64,000 nucleotides of DNA from Denitrificimonas caeni DSM 24390 (GTDB lineage Bacteria > Pseudomonadota > Gammaproteobacteria > Pseudomonadales > Pseudomonadaceae). Shown piece by piece: positions 1 through 7,851 of this stretch; the first letter of the stretch is position 1, and every line of letters starts with the position of its first letter. Below the pieces are notes generated by a model that had not been told where the DNA came from, did not search any database, and saw only the letters and a program-made list of their open reading frames with translations. The position numbers and the translations under genes were made by a program. The stretch spans positions 310,001 to 374,000 of the forward strand of contig NZ_ATXQ01000002.1 in the NCBI RefSeq assembly GCF_000421765.1, in the 5' to 3' direction.

Positions 1-98
1 CTTGATTTCAAGGGTTAACAGCGACTGACTTTTTGTTTATCTCGGCAAACAGCCTGCTAGTATGCGCAGCATTATTCAGCGATTGAATTGGAACATTT

Positions 99-671
99 AT
101 GCTCTCGATGACTTGGATCGAGCTGATCGCCGCAAGTTTAGGCGCACTCTCCGTCTACTTAATGACTCAGCAAAAGCCTGCCGCCTGGCCGATTGGCTTG
201 CTGATGGTGCTGCTGTACATCTGGATTTTTTACGACGCGCGTTTGTATTCAGAAATGCTTTTGCAAATCATTTATGTGGTATTGCAGATTTACGGCTGGT
301 GGCAATGGCTGCGCGGCGGCGAGCAACATCAAGGGCGAGCGGTGAGCCGTTTAAACAGTTTAGGCATCAGTCAAGGTTTGCTCGTGGGTGCCAGCATCAC
401 CCTTGCTTTGGGTTTTGCCATGAGCCAATACACCGATGCCAACTTGCCTTGGCTGGATGCAGCGCTGACTGGTTTTAGCTTGGTGGCACAATATTGGATG
501 GCGCAGAAACGCCTACAATGTTGGTTACTGTGGATTGTGCTGGATATTATTTATGTCGGAATGTTTATCACCGCAGAACTCTATCTCACCGCAATCCTCT
601 ATGTCGCATTCACTGCGCTGGCGGTGTATGGCTGGCTTGAGTGGCGCACAAGTGAGGCGCAAACAACATGA
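99..671 (+). CDS. pnuC: PnuC-type nicotinamide riboside transporter
   Basis: An integral inner-membrane protein of 190 residues that fits the PnuC family, which takes up nicotinamide riboside by facilitated diffusion for NAD salvage. The sequence is almost entirely hydrophobic helices. It shows the family's Trp/Tyr-rich pattern, with WIEL near the N-terminus, QIYGWWQW around residue 65 and a second AVYGWLEW near the C-terminus. The length is a little short for the family but normal. The stop overlaps the next start by 4 bases (ATGA), and that next gene is a nucleoside-kinase-like protein, so transport and phosphorylation are coupled. ATG at 99 was chosen; ATG at 108 is also possible. No riboswitch is visible in the 98 bases upstream. 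Confidence 0.9.
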   Translation: MLSMTWIELIAASLGALSVYLMTQQKPAAWPIGLLMVLLYIWIFYDARLYSEMLLQIIYVVLQIYGWWQWLRGGEQHQGRAVSRLNSLGISQGLLVGASITLALGFAMSQYTDANLPWLDAALTGFSLVAQYWMAQKRLQCWLLWIVLDIIYVGMFITAELYLTAILYVAFTALAVYGWLEWRTSEAQTT

Positions 672-1243
672 AAGTTGTGGTATTAAGCGGCCCTGAGTCG
701 GCAGGAAAAAGCACGCTGTGCCAAGCTTTAGCCGAGCGATTTAATGCTCCGTTGGTTAGCGAATATGTCAGAGAGTTTATTGAACAGACGCAGCGTGACA
801 CCGGCTATGCAGATATCAGTCTTATTGCCGAACAACAGCTTGCACGTGAACTGGCAGCGCGCGCCCAACAACCAGATTTACTGCTGCTCGACACACATTT
901 ATTGAGCAATAAGCTGTGGAGTGAAACCTTATTTGGACGCAGTCCAGACTGGATTGAAAGCGCACTCAAGGCCCAGCATTACGATTTAATTGGTTTGCTC
1001 AGCCCTGACGCAATGCCTTGGCAGGCGGATGGCCAACGTTGTCAGCCGCTATTAGCTGAGCGCCAACAATTTCATCAACATTTAGCGCATTGGTTGCAGC
1101 AGCACCAGCAGCCGGTATTGCATTTAGAGGGCTCTTGGCAAGCACGTTATCAAGAACTTGAGCGTGCCATTGAACAGCTGTTAGACAACCGTTTAGAGTT
1201 ATCCCCTTATCATCAGCCGAACATTCAGAGGATTAAGCCATGA
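668..1243 (+). CDS. NadR-like nicotinamide riboside kinase (AAA_28 ATPase)
   Basis: A 191-residue P-loop protein resembling the C-terminal kinase domain of NadR, which phosphorylates nicotinamide riboside to NMN. The Walker A motif GPESAGKS lies at residues 8-15, and an LLLLDTH segment near residue 75 resembles Walker B. Full-length enterobacterial NadR has about 410 residues with an HTH and an adenylyltransferase domain. Neither is present here, so NMN must be adenylylated by another enzyme. It is translationally coupled to pnuC (4-base overlap) and overlaps the following small gene by 4 bases. The kinase assignment rests on the motif and context. Confidence 0.85.
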   Translation: MKVVVLSGPESAGKSTLCQALAERFNAPLVSEYVREFIEQTQRDTGYADISLIAEQQLARELAARAQQPDLLLLDTHLLSNKLWSETLFGRSPDWIESALKAQHYDLIGLLSPDAMPWQADGQRCQPLLAERQQFHQHLAHWLQQHQQPVLHLEGSWQARYQELERAIEQLLDNRLELSPYHQPNIQRIKP

Positions 1244-1458
1244 CCAGCACCCACGCCCACGACCCCTTACATGGCGTTACTTTAGCTGTGGTTCTCAATC
1301 GTTTAGTTGCGCATTATGGCTGGGAAGAGTTGGCCGAATTGATACCGGTGAACTGCTTCAAAACCGACCCATCAGAAAAATCTTCGCTGAAGTTCTTACG
1401 CAAAACCGAGTGGGCCCGTGCGAAAGTTGAGGCGTTGTATATTTCGACATTTGCTTAA
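1240..1458 (+). CDS. VF530-family small DNA-binding-like protein
   Basis: A 72-residue protein of the VF530 (DUF2132) family, recognisable from the core DPLHGVTLA, a YGWEEL segment, an INCF-like VNCF segment and the ending FLRKTEWARAKVE. The family is small and of uncertain role; a DNA-binding fold has been proposed from a structure. The start overlaps the stop of the NadR-like gene by 4 bases, so it is the last gene of the pnuC operon. The repeat array starts about 35 bases after its stop. Confidence 0.85.
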   Translation: MTSTHAHDPLHGVTLAVVLNRLVAHYGWEELAELIPVNCFKTDPSEKSSLKFLRKTEWARAKVEALYISTFA

Positions 1459-1495
1459 TCAGCTAGCGACAAAGAGCAGATCGCAAACAACGCCG

Positions 1496-1609
1496 ATGAT
1501 CAACGAGTGCTTCGGGGTAAGTGTGACGAGCGTAGCCATGGATGGCGCAGCGCCGGAGTTGAACCCCGGATGGGTTCATCGACGGAAAAACACTTATCCC
1601 GAAGTGCGA
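1496..1609 (+). repeat. 114-bp palindromic element, copy 1
   Basis: Starts ATGATCAACGAGTGC and ends CCCGAAGTGCGA. Its ends are inverted copies of one another (CTTCGGGGTAAGTGT against ACACTTATCCCGAAG). The centre contains GCCATGGATGGCG, then a small hairpin (GAACCC...GGGTTC), then GGAAAAAC. No coding capacity is apparent. It looks like a non-mobile or MITE-like intergenic repeat. Confidence 0.85.
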
Positions 1610-1668
1610 TATGCACAGTATGTATGCATAACGAAACGTAAAGTATTGAGCATTTTATGCGCACGCCG

Positions 1669-1775
1669 TACCGCGCTAGTATCGTTTTTCCCTCAACGAG
1701 ACTTCCTGTCTCGATTCGGGCGCTTCGCCATCCATGGCGTCGCTTGCCACGAAACTAGCGCGGTACTCATTGACC
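1669..1775 (-). repeat. Related 107-bp palindromic element, opposite orientation
   Basis: Bounded by a perfect 13-base inverted repeat, GTACCGCGCTAGT and ACTAGCGCGGTAC. Read on the minus strand it has the same layout as the flanking 114-bp copies: GCCATGGATGGCG, GAAGCGCC, a hairpin (GAGAC...GTCTC), then GGGAAAAACG before the right terminal repeat. The left flank also matches: CAAACAAC followed by TCAATGAGTAC here, against TCAACGAGTGC in the other copies. It is therefore a diverged member of the same family. Confidence 0.75.
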
Positions 1776-1882
1776 TAGGATGTTGTTTGCAAGTCTGTAG
1801 CACGGCACTAGAAGATAGCCGACGCACACACATCTTTGCTGCTGCTTTAGTGATTCATACTGCAATCGTACAAACAACAAAA

Positions 1883-1996
1883 ATGATCAACGAGTGCTTC
1901 GGGATAAGTGTGACAAGCGTAGCCATGGATGGCGCAGCGCCGGAGTTGAACCCCGGATGGGTTCATCGACGGAAAAACACTTATCCCGAAGTACGA
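1883..1996 (+). repeat. 114-bp palindromic element, copy 2
   Basis: Matches copy 1 at 111 of 114 positions, offset by 387 bases. Its terminal inverted repeats CTTCGGGATAAGTGT and ACACTTATCCCGAAG are perfect, so this copy is closer to an intact palindrome than copy 1. CAAACAAC precedes it at a short distance, as it does copy 1. Confidence 0.85.
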
Positions 1997-2028
1997 CACT
2001 CACTTGATAAACAAGCAAGACCGCCATT

Positions 2029-2045
2029 GCGGGCGAGCCGCCCGC
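2029..2045. repeat. REP-like hairpin
   Basis: GCGGGC-GAGCC-GCCCGC is a perfect 6-bp stem followed by GCTCCCA. The arrangement resembles the Pseudomonas REP consensus (GCGGGCAAGCCCGCTCCCAC). It lies about 90 bases beyond the arcC stop and could stabilise the 3' end of the arc transcript. Confidence 0.5.
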
Positions 2046-2133
2046 GCTCCCAAACAAACGCCTGCAAACAATATTAAACAGCAGCCGCTAGGTATTGCAG
2101 ACGAAGCGCCCGCGTTCCAAGATTGCGTTTAGC

Positions 2134-3048
2134 TTAGCGGCGTTCAGCCACAATATGTGTGCCTGCTTGACCTGATAACAACGCCAAAGCATCAGACAAA
2201 CGACCAATCCCACTAAAACCACCCGACTCGGTAAAACTACAGGCTGCATTGATTTTTGGCCCCATAGAACCCGCGGGCAAATTAAGCGCATAACTTTCAG
2301 CCACAGTTAACTCACGCAACGGCCGCGCCTCTGGCGTACCAAAACCCTGATAGACCGCATCAACGTCCGTCAGCAAAAGCAACGCATCCGCACCCAATTG
2401 CTTGGCCAACAAAGCACTCGACGCATCTTTATCAATCACCGCCTCAATACCCAGCAGACTGTTATCAGCGTAACGCACCACCGGAATACCGCCGCCACCG
2501 TTACACACCACCACCACATTCTTATCGACCAGCAGACGAATCACCTGCAAATCAGGAATATCCAAAGGTTTTGGCGAAGCCACCACACGACGCCATTTAT
2601 CACCGTCTGCAGCAATATGCCAGCCCGCTTGCTCAGCACGCTGCAGCGCTTCCTCATGACTATACACAGGACCAATAAACTTAGTCGGCTTTGCAAAAGC
2701 CGGATCCTTAGCATCCACCACCACCTGCGTCAGCACACTCACCACCGGACAGCTGTGCTGCAAAGCGTTCTCCAACTCCTGCTCAATCAAATAACCAATC
2801 ATGCCCGCCGTTTGCGCACCCAGCACATCCAACGGAAAACTCTCAGCAGGGTTATACGCCTCCTCCTGCAAAGCCAACAAACCCACTTGCGGCCCGTTAC
2901 CATGCGTGATCACCAACTGATGCCCAGCACGAACAATCTCAGCCAAGGCACGCGCCGCCACTTTCACATTGTCACGCTGCACCTGCGCCGTTAACGGCTC
3001 ACCACGCTGCAACAACGCATTACCACCTAAAGCTGCAACCACTAACAT
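2134..3048 (-). CDS. arcC: Carbamate kinase ArcC
   Basis: The third enzyme of the arginine deiminase pathway. It transfers the phosphate of carbamoyl phosphate to ADP, giving ATP, CO2 and ammonia in the cytoplasm. The 304 residues match the family length. Family features are the N-terminal ALGGNALLQRG, THGNGPQVGLL near residue 50, and the C-terminal GSMGPKINAA segment. It is the last gene of the minus-strand operon, two bases after arcB. Intact. Confidence 0.96.
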   Translation of the reverse strand: MLVVAALGGNALLQRGEPLTAQVQRDNVKVAARALAEIVRAGHQLVITHGNGPQVGLLALQEEAYNPAESFPLDVLGAQTAGMIGYLIEQELENALQHSCPVVSVLTQVVVDAKDPAFAKPTKFIGPVYSHEEALQRAEQAGWHIAADGDKWRRVVASPKPLDIPDLQVIRLLVDKNVVVVCNGGGGIPVVRYADNSLLGIEAVIDKDASSALLAKQLGADALLLLTDVDAVYQGFGTPEARPLRELTVAESYALNLPAGSMGPKINAACSFTESGGFSGIGRLSDALALLSGQAGTHIVAERR

Positions 3049-3050
3049 AA

Positions 3051-4052
3051 TTAACGTCCTAAAGTTGCGACCAACACCGCCTTAATGGTGTGCATACGAT
3101 TCTCAGCTTGATCAAACACAATCGACGCTGGCCCTTCAAACACCTCCTCCGTAACCTCCATGGCATCAATGCCATAGGTTTGCTGAATGTCCTTACCGAT
3201 CGTGGTCTCAGTGTTATGGAATGCTGGCAGACAGTGCATAAACTTCACCCGAGGATTACCCACTTTCGCCATCAGTTCAGCATTGACTTGGTAAGGCATC
3301 AGCAGCTCAATACGCTCAGCCCATTTTTCCTGCGGCTCACCCATCGACAGCCAAACATCGGTATAGACAAAATCCACACCCTGCACCGCTGAATCAATGT
3401 CTTCAGTAATCGTAATCCGCGCACCGGTTTGCTCAGCAATCGCACGCGCATCGGCTTGGATAGACGCAGCCGGCCAGCAGTTTTTTGGCGCACAGAGACG
3501 CACATCCATCCCCATTTGCGCACCACCAATCAGCAAGCTATCGCCCATATTGTTCGCCGCATCGCCAATAAATACATAAGCGACTTCATGCAAAGGCTTA
3601 TCACTGTGCTCTTGCATGGTGAGAAAATCTGCAAGGATTTGCGTTGGGTGAAACTCATCCGTCAAACCGTTATACACCGGCACGCCAGCATACTCAGCCA
3701 GTTCATTGACAATCTCTTGACCAAAACCACGGTACTCAATGGCATCATAAACACGACCTAAAACACGCGCCGTATCTTTGACCGACTCTTTATGACCAAT
3801 GTGATTGCCGGTCGGGCCTAAATAGGTGACACGTGCACCTTGATCAAAGGCCGCCACTTCAAAACTAATACGCGTGCGTGTTGAGTCTTTTTCAAAAATC
3901 AGGGCAATATTTTTACCCTGCAGGCACGGCTGCTCAGTGCCTGCATACTTCGCTGCTTTCAAGTCTGCCGATAATTTCAGTAAAAAATCGATTTCTTGCG
4001 GTGTGTAATCACGCAAGGTCAATAAGTTACGGTTTTTAAGATTAAAAGCCAT
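3051..4052 (-). CDS. arcB: Catabolic ornithine carbamoyltransferase ArcB
   Basis: Converts citrulline plus phosphate to ornithine and carbamoyl phosphate in arginine fermentation. The 333 residues include the carbamoyl-phosphate loop KDSTRTR near residue 56, the FHPTQ segment and the C-terminal MHCLPAFH. Its place between arcA and arcC assigns it to the catabolic rather than the biosynthetic enzyme. It is separated from arcA by 172 bases that hold a palindromic element, unusually wide for this operon. Confidence 0.96.
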   Translation of the reverse strand: MAFNLKNRNLLTLRDYTPQEIDFLLKLSADLKAAKYAGTEQPCLQGKNIALIFEKDSTRTRISFEVAAFDQGARVTYLGPTGNHIGHKESVKDTARVLGRVYDAIEYRGFGQEIVNELAEYAGVPVYNGLTDEFHPTQILADFLTMQEHSDKPLHEVAYVFIGDAANNMGDSLLIGGAQMGMDVRLCAPKNCWPAASIQADARAIAEQTGARITITEDIDSAVQGVDFVYTDVWLSMGEPQEKWAERIELLMPYQVNAELMAKVGNPRVKFMHCLPAFHNTETTIGKDIQQTYGIDAMEVTEEVFEGPASIVFDQAENRMHTIKAVLVATLGR

Positions 4053-4113
4053 CCTCTGCTCCTTAATTAGCAGCTGGGTAAATAAATTACATTTAATACA
4101 TTAAAGTTAAGTA

Positions 4114-4221
4114 AGCACTGAATCATGTTAGCGAGGCCGTCAGGGCTAGGCGCAACGACCAAGGGGAGTAACAGCGAAAAGCTGACCCGAAGGGCGAGCG
4201 CTAGCGAGTTAAATCAGCGCT
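4114..4221. repeat. Palindromic repeat-like element between arcA and arcB
   Basis: About 108 bases with imperfect inverted ends (AGCACTGAATCA against AGCGCTGATTTA on the other strand). The interior is rich in AGCG/CGCT, including CGCTAGCG at about 4198-4205. Length and style recall the elements at 1.5-2.0 kb, but the sequence differs. It ends three bases from the arcA stop codon. It may shape the mRNA between arcA and arcB. Only one copy is seen in this window. Confidence 0.4.
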
Positions 4222-4224
4222 CCT

Positions 4225-5454
4225 TTAAATCGGATCACGCACCGTTGGACAACTCATACAACGCCCACCACCGCGTCCACGTCCAAGCTCAGCACCCGGA
4301 ATCGCCAACACTTCAATGCCTGCCGCAGCCAATGCCGCGTTAGTGTCATCGTTGCGATCATACCCCACTACCACGCCTGGGCTCAGGGCTAAGACGTTAT
4401 TACCATCATTCCACTGTTCACGTTCGCGTTCAGCCGGATGATCACCACCTGTTGGCACCACCTCTAATGAGGCATAACCTAAGACTTCAGCCACCACATC
4501 AAACAGATGGCGTGGATCATGACGGAAGACATGGGACTTACCGGTCTCATCAGGGCGCAGATCATAACACTGCATGGCATCGGCTGCCTCAGTAAAGGCG
4601 GTAACGATATTGCCCCCACAGAAAGTAAACACCGTATCAAGGTGCATGGCAGCGCGTGATTTAGGCATTTGACAGGCCACCACACGGTCAACCGTACCTT
4701 TGGCAAACAGCGCGCGTGCTAACTGGCCCACCGCTTGCGGCGAACTGCGCTCACCCATACCAACCAGCACAGTACGATGACCCACCGGCATAATATCGCC
4801 GCCCTCTAAGGTTGCCAGACCAAAGTTTTGCAGTGGATCACCCCATAACACCTCCACTTTACCGGCAAACTTGGGGTGAAACTTATACACGCCCGCGGTC
4901 AACAAGGTTTCTGGCTTACGTGCATTCCAATACATTGGATTAAGCGTCACCCCACCATAGATCCACGCACTGTTATCACGGGTGAATAAGAAATTCGGCA
5001 AAGGCGGCAATACAAAACCATAACGGCCCAGATGATTACCAAACAAGCTGACGGGATCGAACGGCAAATCGCCAACTTCAAGACCACCAATCAAATACTC
5101 TGCCAACTGCTCACCCGGTAATTCATCCATCCAAGCGCGCAGATCAGAGACCATGCCCACACCAATTTCATTCCAGGTAATACGCTGATCGAGAATCCAC
5201 TTGCGCCCTTCAGGAATCGCCAAGGTTTGCGCTAACAAATCGTGAATATCCAGCACTTCAATACCACGCGCTTGCATCACACTGACAAAGACATCGTGAT
5301 CTTTTTGCGCTTGCTTGACCCAAAACACATCATCAAACAACAAAGAATCACAGTTTGACGGGGTTAAACGCCGGTGTGCCAAGCCAGGTCGACACACAAT
5401 CACTTGACGCAAGGTGCCAGTTTCCGAGTGCACACCCAAAGCTAAATCAGTCAT
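4225..5454 (-). CDS. arcA: Arginine deiminase ArcA
   Basis: Hydrolyses arginine to citrulline and ammonia, the first enzymatic step of the pathway. At 409 residues it is near the pseudomonad length. It shows the N-terminal [12 protein letters not shown], the [10 protein letters not shown] segment, HLDTVFTF with the catalytic His/Asp region, and the C-terminal GGRCMSCP carrying the nucleophilic cysteine (residue 399). The residue before that cysteine is Arg; from memory P. aeruginosa has His there, while Arg is common in other ADIs. It follows the carrier gene by 34 bases, so the operon order is carrier-arcA-arcB-arcC. Confidence 0.96.
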   Translation of the reverse strand: MTDLALGVHSETGTLRQVIVCRPGLAHRRLTPSNCDSLLFDDVFWVKQAQKDHDVFVSVMQARGIEVLDIHDLLAQTLAIPEGRKWILDQRITWNEIGVGMVSDLRAWMDELPGEQLAEYLIGGLEVGDLPFDPVSLFGNHLGRYGFVLPPLPNFLFTRDNSAWIYGGVTLNPMYWNARKPETLLTAGVYKFHPKFAGKVEVLWGDPLQNFGLATLEGGDIMPVGHRTVLVGMGERSSPQAVGQLARALFAKGTVDRVVACQMPKSRAAMHLDTVFTFCGGNIVTAFTEAADAMQCYDLRPDETGKSHVFRHDPRHLFDVVAEVLGYASLEVVPTGGDHPAEREREQWNDGNNVLALSPGVVVGYDRNDDTNAALAAAGIEVLAIPGAELGRGRGGGRCMSCPTVRDPI

Positions 5455-5488
5455 TACTTACTCCTTAGCAACCAACAAAGCCGGCTCA

Positions 5489-6943
5489 TTACAACAAAGC
5501 ACCAAAGCTCAGCACGGCAGTAATAAATAGGGTCAAAATCAATAATAGCGGCCAGACAAACACCAACCATCGGTCATAGGACACCCGACCGATGGCCAAA
5601 CCTCCCAGAACCACGGCAAAGGTTGGGTTAATTAAGTTCACTAAACCGTTAGCAGACTGGAACGCGGTCACCACCAGTGCACGATCAACATGGGCGAAGT
5701 CCGCTAAAGGCGCCAAAATCGGCATCGACAGAACGGCGAGACCAGAAGAAGACGGCACAAAGAAGCTCATTCCCACTTCAATCCAAAACATCAGGTTGAT
5801 AAACGCCAACTCTGGTAATCCACCTAAGGTGGTTTCTGCACTGTTTAAAATTGTGTCAGCAATCATGCCCTGTTCCATGATCACCACAATACCGCGAGCT
5901 AAACCGACCACTAAGGCCACACCAAGTAAATCGCGCGCACCATCAACAAAGCTTTCGGTCAGTTTTTTCTCACCTAAACGACCAATAAAACCGATCAAAA
6001 TGGCTGACCCCATAAACAAGCCACCCATTTGTGCCATCCACCAATCTTGTGAGGAAACACCCCAAATCATCACAGCAAAGGTGAGCGCAAAAATAACCAA
6101 GGCGATACTTTGCATCCCGGTCAAGACGGATTTCTCTTCGCTCGCATCGTGTTTTTGTAAAAAGTATGCGCGATGTGCATCCCACTGTTTAGCCACCACC
6201 GAGCGCGAAGGATCTTCCTTTACCCGCTTGGCGTAACGCATCACATAAACCGCACAAATAATCAGACCGCCAATCAGCAAAACCAGACGCAAACCCATAC
6301 CATCGGTAAACGGGATACTCGCCGCATTCGCTGCAATCACTGTGGCAAACGGGTTAATAGTGGAACCCAACACACCAATCCCCGCTCCGACCATCACAAT
6401 CGCCACACCGGTCACCGCGTCATAACCTGCGGAAATAATTACTGGAATCAAAATGGCATAAAAGGCGAGCGTTTCTTCGGCCATACCGTAGGTGGTGCCA
6501 CCAAAAGCAAACAACGTCATTAGGATCGGGATCATCCACAGTTCGCGGCCTTCCAAGCGCCGCATGGCACTGCGAATCCCTGTATCAATCGCTCCGGTGG
6601 CATTCATCACACCTAAAAAACCACCGAGAAAGAGCACAAATAACGCCACATCAATCGCATTCGCGACATAGCTATCAGGATTATAAAAGCCTGCCGTGGG
6701 CGCCAGCATGACATCGACAAAACCTTGTGGTTTCGCTTCAACCACCTGATAGGTTCCAGGAACCGCGATCTCCCGACCCACTTCATCGCTCATTACTCGA
6801 TCGTACTTACCCGCTGGAATGATCCAGGTTAAGGCCGCTACGAAAATGATCAGTAAAAAGAGAATGGTGTAAGCCGTGGGGAATCGCGAACTTAGCGTTT
6901 TCTCTATTTCTTGCGCTTGCGGTTGTTTAGTTGGATCGGTCAT
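5489..6943 (-). CDS. YfcC-family carrier in the arginine deiminase operon
   Basis: An inner-membrane transporter of 484 residues with about 12 hydrophobic segments. It belongs to the YfcC/C4-dicarboxylate anaerobic carrier family, not to the APC-type ArcD usual in Pseudomonas. Visible signatures are IIPAGKYDR near residue 45, GMAEETLAFY near residue 160, and near the C-terminus FFVPSSSGLAVLSMP and SANGLVNLINPTFAV. As the first gene of the operon it most likely performs arginine/ornithine exchange; that role is inferred from position. GCAGGAG lies just upstream of the ATG, and an ANR/FNR box lies 57 bases before it. Confidence 0.88.
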   Translation of the reverse strand: MTDPTKQPQAQEIEKTLSSRFPTAYTILFLLIIFVAALTWIIPAGKYDRVMSDEVGREIAVPGTYQVVEAKPQGFVDVMLAPTAGFYNPDSYVANAIDVALFVLFLGGFLGVMNATGAIDTGIRSAMRRLEGRELWMIPILMTLFAFGGTTYGMAEETLAFYAILIPVIISAGYDAVTGVAIVMVGAGIGVLGSTINPFATVIAANAASIPFTDGMGLRLVLLIGGLIICAVYVMRYAKRVKEDPSRSVVAKQWDAHRAYFLQKHDASEEKSVLTGMQSIALVIFALTFAVMIWGVSSQDWWMAQMGGLFMGSAILIGFIGRLGEKKLTESFVDGARDLLGVALVVGLARGIVVIMEQGMIADTILNSAETTLGGLPELAFINLMFWIEVGMSFFVPSSSGLAVLSMPILAPLADFAHVDRALVVTAFQSANGLVNLINPTFAVVLGGLAIGRVSYDRWLVFVWPLLLILTLFITAVLSFGALL

Positions 6944-6972
6944 GTCATGTGCTCCTGCTAAGACGTAACACC

Positions 6973-6991
6973 AGCCTAGACCTCCTAGGCT
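6973..6991. promoter_or_regulatory. Inverted repeat in the arc leader
   Basis: AGCCTAG-ACCTC-CTAGGCT is a perfect 7-bp inverted repeat between the ANR/FNR box and the start of the carrier gene. It would fall near the expected promoter -10 or transcription start. It may be an operator or an early mRNA hairpin. Confidence 0.35.
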
Positions 6992-6999
6992 AACAAACG

Positions 7000-7013
7000 T
7001 TGATATAGATCAA
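7000..7013 (-). promoter_or_regulatory. ANR/FNR box of the arc operon
   Basis: TTGATATAGATCAA is a perfect match to the FNR/ANR consensus TTGAT-N4-ATCAA. Its centre lies about 63 bases upstream of the carrier start. A site at -41.5 would put the transcript start near 6965 and give oxygen-limited activation, as known for pseudomonad arc operons. Confidence 0.88.
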
Positions 7014-7131
7014 TTTCTAGCAAAAGCTTTTGCGAGTCTGCGCGTAAGGACGAACGATGCGCGCGACGATTTGTCGCCGTGAAGATATGGCATACACAAT
7101 TCAAGAAAGCGGAAAATCTTTCAACACAAAC

Positions 7132-7150
7132 AATATTGATTCTCATTAAC
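7132..7150 (+). promoter_or_regulatory. Fur box upstream of the ftr operon
   Basis: AATATTGATTCTCATTAAC agrees with the 19-base Fur consensus at 14 positions by hand alignment, including the TTGAT and TCATTA cores. It lies 81 bases upstream of the P19-like gene, where iron-dependent repression would be expected. Confidence 0.65.
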
Positions 7151-7181
7151 AGCAGGTTTAGGCTTTTCATCGATCTCTCTG

Positions 7182-7201
7182 GACTGCAGCGTAATGCAGT
7201 C
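7182..7201. promoter_or_regulatory. Inverted repeat in the ftrA leader
   Basis: GACTGCA-GCGTAA-TGCAGTC is a perfect 7-bp inverted repeat 30 bases before the ftrA start. It could be an operator or a 5' mRNA hairpin. AAAGGA precedes the ATG. Confidence 0.4.
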
Positions 7202-7230
7202 GTCGCTTATTTTCAAAAAGGACTGATTTA

Positions 7231-7785
7231 ATGTCGAAATTTAGCCATCTCGCTCTCGCCTGCTCCATTGCCTTATGTACCAGCCAAGCCTTCGCTAAAG
7301 AGTATCCGGTTGGTCAGCCGATCTTAAAAAACGGTATGGAAATCGCCGGCGTTTATTTGCAGCCTGTCACTATGGACAACGGCAGCGGGCATTCTCACCA
7401 TCTGCCTGCGGTCGATGCTGATATCCACTTAGAAGCGGATATTCATGCCACAGAAAACAATCCCAATGGTTTTGCTGAAGGCGACTGGATACCGTATTTA
7501 AGCATCACCTATCAGCTGCAAAAGCTCGATGGTAAAAGCGCAGTACAAGAAGGCAGTTTTATGCCAATGGTCGCCAATGACGGCACCCATTACGGCGAAA
7601 ACGTAAAGATGCAAGGACCGGGTAAATACCGCGTCACCTACACCATCTCGCCGCCATCAAAAAACCCACAGGTTGATTTTGGTCGCCACATTGATAAAGA
7701 AACCGGCGTCGCTGCCTGGTGGGAAACCTTTGAGGTGTCGTGGGACTTTGTTTACGCCGGTATCGGTAAAAAGGGTGGCTATTAA
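7231..7785 (+). CDS. ftrA: P19/FtrA-like periplasmic iron-binding protein
   Basis: A 184-residue exported protein of the P19/Tp34 family, the periplasmic component that captures ferrous iron, often with copper. A signal peptide covers about residues 1-22, cut after AFA. The metal-binding family pattern is seen in GHSHHLPAVDADIHLEADIH (residues 54-73), a later GTHYGENV, and the C-terminal WETF segment. It leads a four-gene set matching FtrABCD of Bordetella: P19, cupredoxin, Ftr1 permease, polyferredoxin. The upstream Fur box and downstream hairpin suggest iron-repressed expression with extra ftrA transcript. Confidence 0.9.
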   Translation: MSKFSHLALACSIALCTSQAFAKEYPVGQPILKNGMEIAGVYLQPVTMDNGSGHSHHLPAVDADIHLEADIHATENNPNGFAEGDWIPYLSITYQLQKLDGKSAVQEGSFMPMVANDGTHYGENVKMQGPGKYRVTYTISPPSKNPQVDFGRHIDKETGVAAWWETFEVSWDFVYAGIGKKGGY

Positions 7786-7796
7786 TCCATGCGTTC

Positions 7797-7834
7797 TACT
7801 TCAGCAAAGCCTTGAGTATCGGTTTGCTGAAGTA
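7797..7834 (+). terminator. Partial terminator between ftrA and ftrB
   Basis: TACTTCAGCAAA at 7797-7808 pairs perfectly with TTTGCTGAAGTA at 7823-7834, a 12-bp stem followed by CTTTTAAGG. It lies between two genes of one operon, so it probably attenuates readthrough or protects the ftrA mRNA rather than ending the operon. Confidence 0.65.
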
Positions 7835-7851
7835 CTTTTAAGGAACTACTG

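Larger units (their letters stand above)
1460..2060. repeat. Cluster of palindromic intergenic repeat elements
   Basis: A 675-base stretch between the VF530 gene and arcC without a credible gene. It holds two near-identical 114-base direct repeats (1496-1609 and 1883-1996, three differences), a related element of different sequence in the opposite orientation between them (1669-1775), and a REP-like hairpin at 2029-2045. An open frame runs through the cluster (1418-2077) only because the two copies are 387 bases apart, a multiple of three. Its codons are those of the repeat, so it is not called as a gene. Confidence 0.85.

Noticed and set aside
1460-2060. Insertion sequence or CRISPR array
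   Set aside because: There is no transposase frame, and only two direct repeats of 114 bp that are not short, regularly spaced units.
1418-2077. 219-codon frame with an internal repeat
   Set aside because: It runs through both 114-bp repeats and stays open because they are 387 bases apart. It overlaps the VF530 gene and has no RBS or family resemblance.
2398-2994. Long plus-strand frame opposite arcC
   Set aside because: It is an antisense shadow; arcC is a complete, conserved gene and the His-rich product has no domain.
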